9,136 bases of DNA from Bacillota bacterium (lineage in GTDB: Bacteria; Bacillota; Clostridia; Christensenellales; CAG-138), in assembly GCA_023435855.1 (NCBI GenBank), contig JAEZLG010000104.1, positions 1-9,136 on the forward strand, given 5' to 3'. Both the position numbers and the translations under genes were made by a program. How positions within the stretch are numbered: the stretch's first letter is position 1; each line of letters begins with the position of its first letter. This document shows, one piece after another, positions 6,319-9,136 of the stretch. The notes beneath the pieces are model-generated. The model saw only the letters and a program-made list of their open reading frames with translations, searched no databases and was not told where the DNA came from.

Positions 6319-8591
6319 AACATATCCCCCGGATTTACCTCGATAGCGCTCATGCACGGGTCGCGATGCTCATTTGCATAGGTATACACCGCGTTAACCG
6401 CTTCAGCCGCATTTTTGGTACGAGCGAGTTTGATGAGCGTTTGATAGCGGTACTGTGCGAGCTTTCGCTTAACGGGCGCTGCTGCGGAGAGCAGGAGCAA
6501 AAGCTCCTTCTCATTTGCTCCCTGCAACCTGTAGGCATTCAATATTGCCTCCTGCGCACCTAAAGCAAACGCGTCGCATGCCTCACGCGGCTTCTGTTCG
6601 TCCTCTCCCGTGAACAGCGCACGCAAAAACACCGAGAACGGCGGGAACATAGAGGCGCGCCGCGCAGCAATCTCATACTGATAAAACGACTCGTAATCAT
6701 GCCGTGCGGCAAGAACAATCGCAGGATGATCGGGGGTATAGGTTTGTATCACAACGGTACCCGGTTTTTGTGCGCGGCCTGCGCGCCCGGCTACCTGCGT
6801 AACTAGCTGGAATGTTCTTTCGCAGCTTCGAAAATCCGGTATGTGGAGAGTAGCATCCGCCGCGATCACGCCAACGGCGGTTACATTGGGCATGTCTAAA
6901 CCCTTCGCGACCATCTGCGTGCCGATGAGCGCCTGCGCTTCGCCGCGCTCAAAGCGGTTCAGAAGCTCATAATGCGCATTTTTCGTGCGCGTGGTATCGG
7001 TATCCATGCGGAGCGTTTTAACGCCCGGGAAATACTTTCGTATCTGCTCCTCTACCTGCTCGGTGCCTATGCCGAAATATTTGATATACGGTTTCCCGCA
7101 TTCCGGGCAACTTTGCGGCACACGCGAGGTTTTGGCACAGTAATGGCATTTTAAAAGTCCGTCGGCCTTATGGTAGGTCATCGAAACATCACAGTCGACG
7201 CATTTCACCACATACCCGCAGCTCCTACATGAAACAAACGTAGAATAGCCCCTGCGGTTCATAAAAAGTATTGCCTGCTCACCTGCTTCAAAGCATTCCT
7301 TAAGCCGCGCATGCAAAAGTGCGCTCAAAATGCTGTTGTTGCCGTTTAAAAACTCCGTGCGCATATCCACGATAGCAACCTTAGGCATAGGGAGCTCGTT
7401 CACGCGCTCATTGAGCTTTAATAGCGTATACCGCCCGTTGATTGCTCGGTGATAGCTATGCATGCTCGGCGTAGCACTTCCCAATACAAGTGCCGCTCCC
7501 TGAAGTTTACAGCGTTTTGCGGCAACCTCTATGGCGTTGTAGCGCGGCACGGACTCTGACTGGTAAGAAGGCTCATGCTCCTCGTCGACCACGATCAGCT
7601 TTATGTTTTGAAGCGGTGCGAACACGGCGCTTCTGGCGCCGACCACCACGTCTACCTTGCCCAAACGTATGCGCCGCCACTCGTCGAAACGCTCACCCGC
7701 ACTCAACCTCGAATGCAGAAGCGCCACGCGCTCGCCAAAGCGCGAACGGAAGCGTTCCATTGCCTGCGGTGTAAGTGCAATCTCAGGTACGAGCACAATG
7801 GCAGTCCCGCCCATGCCGATTACACGCTTCACGGCGTGCATATATACCTCGGTTTTACCGCTGCCTGTAACACCGTGCAGCAAAAACGTTTTGTCTCCCT
7901 GTTCAAGGCTTAATGCAATGCTTCCATACGCATTTTGCTGCGCGAAAGTTAACGGAAGCTCCTCATCGGGCACGATGCGCTTACCTTCAAACGGGCTTCT
8001 GAAAACCACATGCCCATCTTCCTGCAGGAAGCCTTTTTCGCATAATGCACGGATGGCCGCGGAGGAGTTGGGCACGAATGCTATGATATCCGCCGCACTC
8101 ATAGAGGAATTGACACGGCATAAAAGCTCAAACACTTCCAGCTGTTTGGGTGCCTTGGGCGTACCGTCCGCTTTCATTAGCGACGTGCGAGCCTTCTCGC
8201 GGTCCAGCCCATTAGGTACCGCGAGCGTACGTATTTTCTTTTCCTTAATCCCACCGCCGCGAAGCTGCGCGGGGATCATAAGCCTTAATGCGTCCACCAA
8301 AAGGCAATGGTAACTGGCTTTCATCCATGCGGCGAGCTCAAGCTGTTCCTCTGTAACAACGCTATAGGGTTCAAGAGTTTTTAGTATGTTTTTAACGTGC
8401 AGTCCCGTGTCCTCGAGCGTTTCCGTAAGCTCCAGAACAAAGCCCTCTACGCGCTTGTTACCCGCCCCAAACGGCACGAGCACACGCCGTCCGGGTTCAA
8501 CGGAAATTTCCTCCGGCACAAAATAGGTGAACAGCCTGTCCACATTGGAGTGGGCGATATCCACAATGACACGCGCGTACAGACGGCTCAC
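6315..8591 (-). CDS. priA: Primosomal replication-restart helicase PriA
   Basis: DNA helicase (3'-5') that recognises stalled or repaired forks and loads the replication machinery away from oriC. The interval is drawn from the conventional GTG (758 residues, numbered from it), although CTG at 8582-8580 is the more likely real start (see separate entry). The N-terminal DNA-binding domain begins YARVIVDIAHSNVDRLFTY (5-23). The helicase core has Walker A GVTGSGKT (240-247), DEEH (336-339), GSATPS (371-376) and motif VI QVAGRAGR (599-606). The characteristic zinc-binding insertion has eight cysteines in four pairs: 455/458, 464/467, 482/485 and 495/498. The C-terminal domain ends IEVNPGDMF, matching the usual family ending. 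Length and motifs are complete. It is the first gene after the tspO terminator and has its own promoter. In B. subtilis priA likewise precedes def and fmt. Confidence 0.97.
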   Translation of the reverse strand: MSRLYARVIVDIAHSNVDRLFTYFVPEEISVEPGRRVLVPFGAGNKRVEGFVLELTETLEDTGLHVKNILKTLEPYSVVTEEQLELAAWMKASYHCLLVDALRLMIPAQLRGGGIKEKKIRTLAVPNGLDREKARTSLMKADGTPKAPKQLEVFELLCRVNSSMSAADIIAFVPNSSAAIRALCEKGFLQEDGHVVFRSPFEGKRIVPDEELPLTFAQQNAYGSIALSLEQGDKTFLLHGVTGSGKTEVYMHAVKRVIGMGGTAIVLVPEIALTPQAMERFRSRFGERVALLHSRLSAGERFDEWRRIRLGKVDVVVGARSAVFAPLQNIKLIVVDEEHEPSYQSESVPRYNAIEVAAKRCKLQGAALVLGSATPSMHSYHRAINGRYTLLKLNERVNELPMPKVAIVDMRTEFLNGNNSILSALLHARLKECFEAGEQAILFMNRRGYSTFVSCRSCGYVVKCVDCDVSMTYHKADGLLKCHYCAKTSRVPQSCPECGKPYIKYFGIGTEQVEEQIRKYFPGVKTLRMDTDTTRTKNAHYELLNRFERGEAQALIGTQMVAKGLDMPNVTAVGVIAADATLHIPDFRSCERTFQLVTQVAGRAGRAQKPGTVVIQTYTPDHPAIVLAARHDYESFYQYEIAARRASMFPPFSVFLRALFTGEDEQKPREACDAFALGAQEAILNAYRLQGANEKELLLLLSAAAPVKRKLAQYRYQTLIKLARTKNAAEAVNAVYTYANEHRDPCMSAIEVNPGDMF

Positions 8592-8598
8592 CTCCTTT
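8580..8598 (-). promoter_or_regulatory. priA ribosome binding site, favouring a CTG start codon
   Basis: The minus strand reads AAAGGAGG (8598-8591) followed by TGAGCCGT and then CTG (8582-8580). The annotated-style GTG start (8591-8589) begins on the last G of the Shine-Dalgarno sequence, leaving no spacing. CTG, in the same frame, sits eight bases from AGGAGG, which is normal spacing, and gives the N-terminus (M)YARVIVDI that PriA proteins usually have. The next in-frame GTG (8564-8562) is 26 bases from the site and would cut into the first beta strand. An in-frame TAA overlapping the -10 region blocks any start further upstream. CTG starts are rare in bacteria, so this remains inference. 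Confidence 0.6.
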
Positions 8599-8614
8599 AA
8601 GTTACATTCTATAA

Positions 8615-8623
8615 ATTATACCA
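8615..8623 (-). promoter_or_regulatory. Extended -10 promoter of priA
   Basis: The minus strand reads TGGTATAAT (8623-8615), a perfect -10 hexamer with the TGn extension. No good -35 hexamer is found 16-18 bases upstream, but extended -10 promoters often work without one. It lies just after the terminator of the upstream gene. Transcription would start near 8608, giving a leader of about 25 bases before CTG or about 16 before GTG. Confidence 0.75.
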
Positions 8624-8665
8624 TATGCAATCACATTTGCGCGAAAAAGCATCCTCGTCGTCTAC

Positions 8666-8696
8666 AAAAAGCGGCCATACTTACGTGCATGGCCGC
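8666..8696 (-). terminator. Intrinsic terminator after the TspO-like gene
   Basis: On the minus strand GCGGCCAT (8696-8689) and ATGGCCGC (8678-8671) form a perfect eight-base, mostly G-C stem with a ten-base loop, followed directly by TTTTT (8670-8666). It starts about 20 bases past the TspO-like stop. The other strand has no T-run after the hairpin, so it should act only on leftward transcription. Confidence 0.9.
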
Positions 8697-8715
8697 CGGT
8701 GATGCATATGTCTTA

Positions 8716-9136
8716 TTAGTTCAACACTGCGATTCCTATATTCAAATATGTGGCAAAGAAGATCCAAAGCAAATACGGCAGCATCAGGTATCCCGCGGCT
8801 TTTTTAATTTTGTAAAACCAAAGCATAGCCACGAATACCAAAACATCCAGCATAAGAATACCCACAAAGGCTAACCAATACCACGCAAAACGGAAAAATA
8901 TGATTGGCCAGAGGAAATTAACAAACAGCTGAATCCAATATAATACGATTGCATCTTTGCGATTCGGCACGCGCGATTGGTAGATGATATATGCTGCAAT
9001 ACCCATAAGAAGATAAAGTACAGGCCAAACGACCCCGAAAAGCCATCCCGGCGGCGATAACGGCGGTTTCATGAACGATGCGTAAACTTGCCCTATGTTG
9101 CCGGACAATAGGCTGCCGAGCACACCAACAAGTTCG
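8716..9136 (-). CDS. tspO: TspO/MBR-family (tryptophan-rich) membrane protein, 5' end missing
   Basis: Small integral membrane protein of the translocator/peripheral-type benzodiazepine receptor family. Members bind porphyrins and other tetrapyrroles and are linked to stress responses; the role in Bacillota is not settled. The frame is open to the right edge, giving 139 residues. A GTG at 9123-9121 could be read as a start, but the four preceding codons (E L V G) fit the family lead-in ahead of the first-helix region, so the true start lies outside the window. Visible family features are KPPLSPPGWLFGVVW (23-37), an aromatic-rich LYWIQLFVNFLW segment (64-75), and the ending YLLWIFFATYLNIGIAVLN. 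Four complete hydrophobic segments (about 30-53, 62-83, 85-108 and 113-139) correspond to helices 2-5 of the five-helix fold. An intrinsic terminator follows, so it is a separate transcription unit from priA. Confidence 0.9.
   Translation of the reverse strand, partial: ELVGVLGSLLSGNIGQVYASFMKPPLSPPGWLFGVVWPVLYLLMGIAAYIIYQSRVPNRKDAIVLYWIQLFVNFLWPIIFFRFAWYWLAFVGILMLDVLVFVAMLWFYKIKKAAGYLMLPYLLWIFFATYLNIGIAVLN

Noticed and set aside
7657..8313. 218-codon open frame on the plus strand
   Set aside because: Lies wholly antisense to priA, whose frame shows complete helicase motifs. The antisense product is Ser/Pro/Arg-rich with no recognisable domain, as expected for a shadow frame.
8716..9123. TspO-like gene starting at the GTG at 9123
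   Set aside because: No Shine-Dalgarno is visible in the 13 bases before it, and the codons upstream stay open and match the family, so the start is outside the window.
1..9136. CRISPR array, insertion sequence, tRNA or rRNA gene, prophage or defence genes
   Set aside because: No regularly spaced repeats, transposase motifs, terminal inverted repeats or tRNA-like cloverleafs were seen by eye; nearly all the sequence is accounted for by eight housekeeping or membrane genes.

Overview
The window is a stretch of bacterial chromosome with every recognisable gene on the minus strand. The gene order, read in the direction of transcription (right to left), is tspO-like, priA, def, fmt, rsmB, rlmN, stp/prpC (PP2C phosphatase), prkC (PASTA Ser/Thr kinase). 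The block from priA to prkC is the conserved housekeeping cluster known from Bacillota such as Bacillus subtilis, where a small GTPase gene (cpgA/rsgA) usually follows the kinase. Base composition near 50% GC, strong AGGAGG-type Shine-Dalgarno sites and the PASTA kinase point to a clostridia-like member of Bacillota. The sequence alone does not let me name a genus.

Layout. At the right edge (8716-9136) is the 3' part of a TspO/MBR-family membrane protein, closed by a clear intrinsic terminator (8666-8696). An extended -10 promoter (8615-8623) then starts a new unit with priA. After priA comes a 76-base gap, with a weak candidate promoter and a strong ribosome binding site, and then def. From def to prkC there is no free space to speak of. 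def/fmt and fmt/rsmB overlap by ATGA, rsmB/rlmN overlap by 8 bases, rlmN/stp overlap by TTGA, and stp/prkC share one base (TAATG). This is what a translationally coupled operon looks like. prkC runs off the left edge inside its extracellular C-terminal region.

How the genes work together. PriA restarts collapsed replication forks. Fmt formylates the initiator Met-tRNA and Def removes the formyl group from new proteins, so the two bracket translation initiation. RsmB and RlmN methylate 16S and 23S rRNA respectively. The phosphatase and the transmembrane PASTA kinase form an antagonistic signalling pair that in relatives links cell-wall state to growth, division and translation.

I looked on both strands for something outside this picture (repeats, arrays, foreign genes, hidden ORFs, structured RNA) and found no undescribed system. 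The most interesting detail is the start of priA: the conventional GTG lies inside the Shine-Dalgarno sequence, and a CTG codon nine bases downstream has proper spacing and gives the family-typical N-terminus. Two other start-site points stand out. The phosphatase must start at TTG, and the TspO-like gene really begins beyond the right edge.
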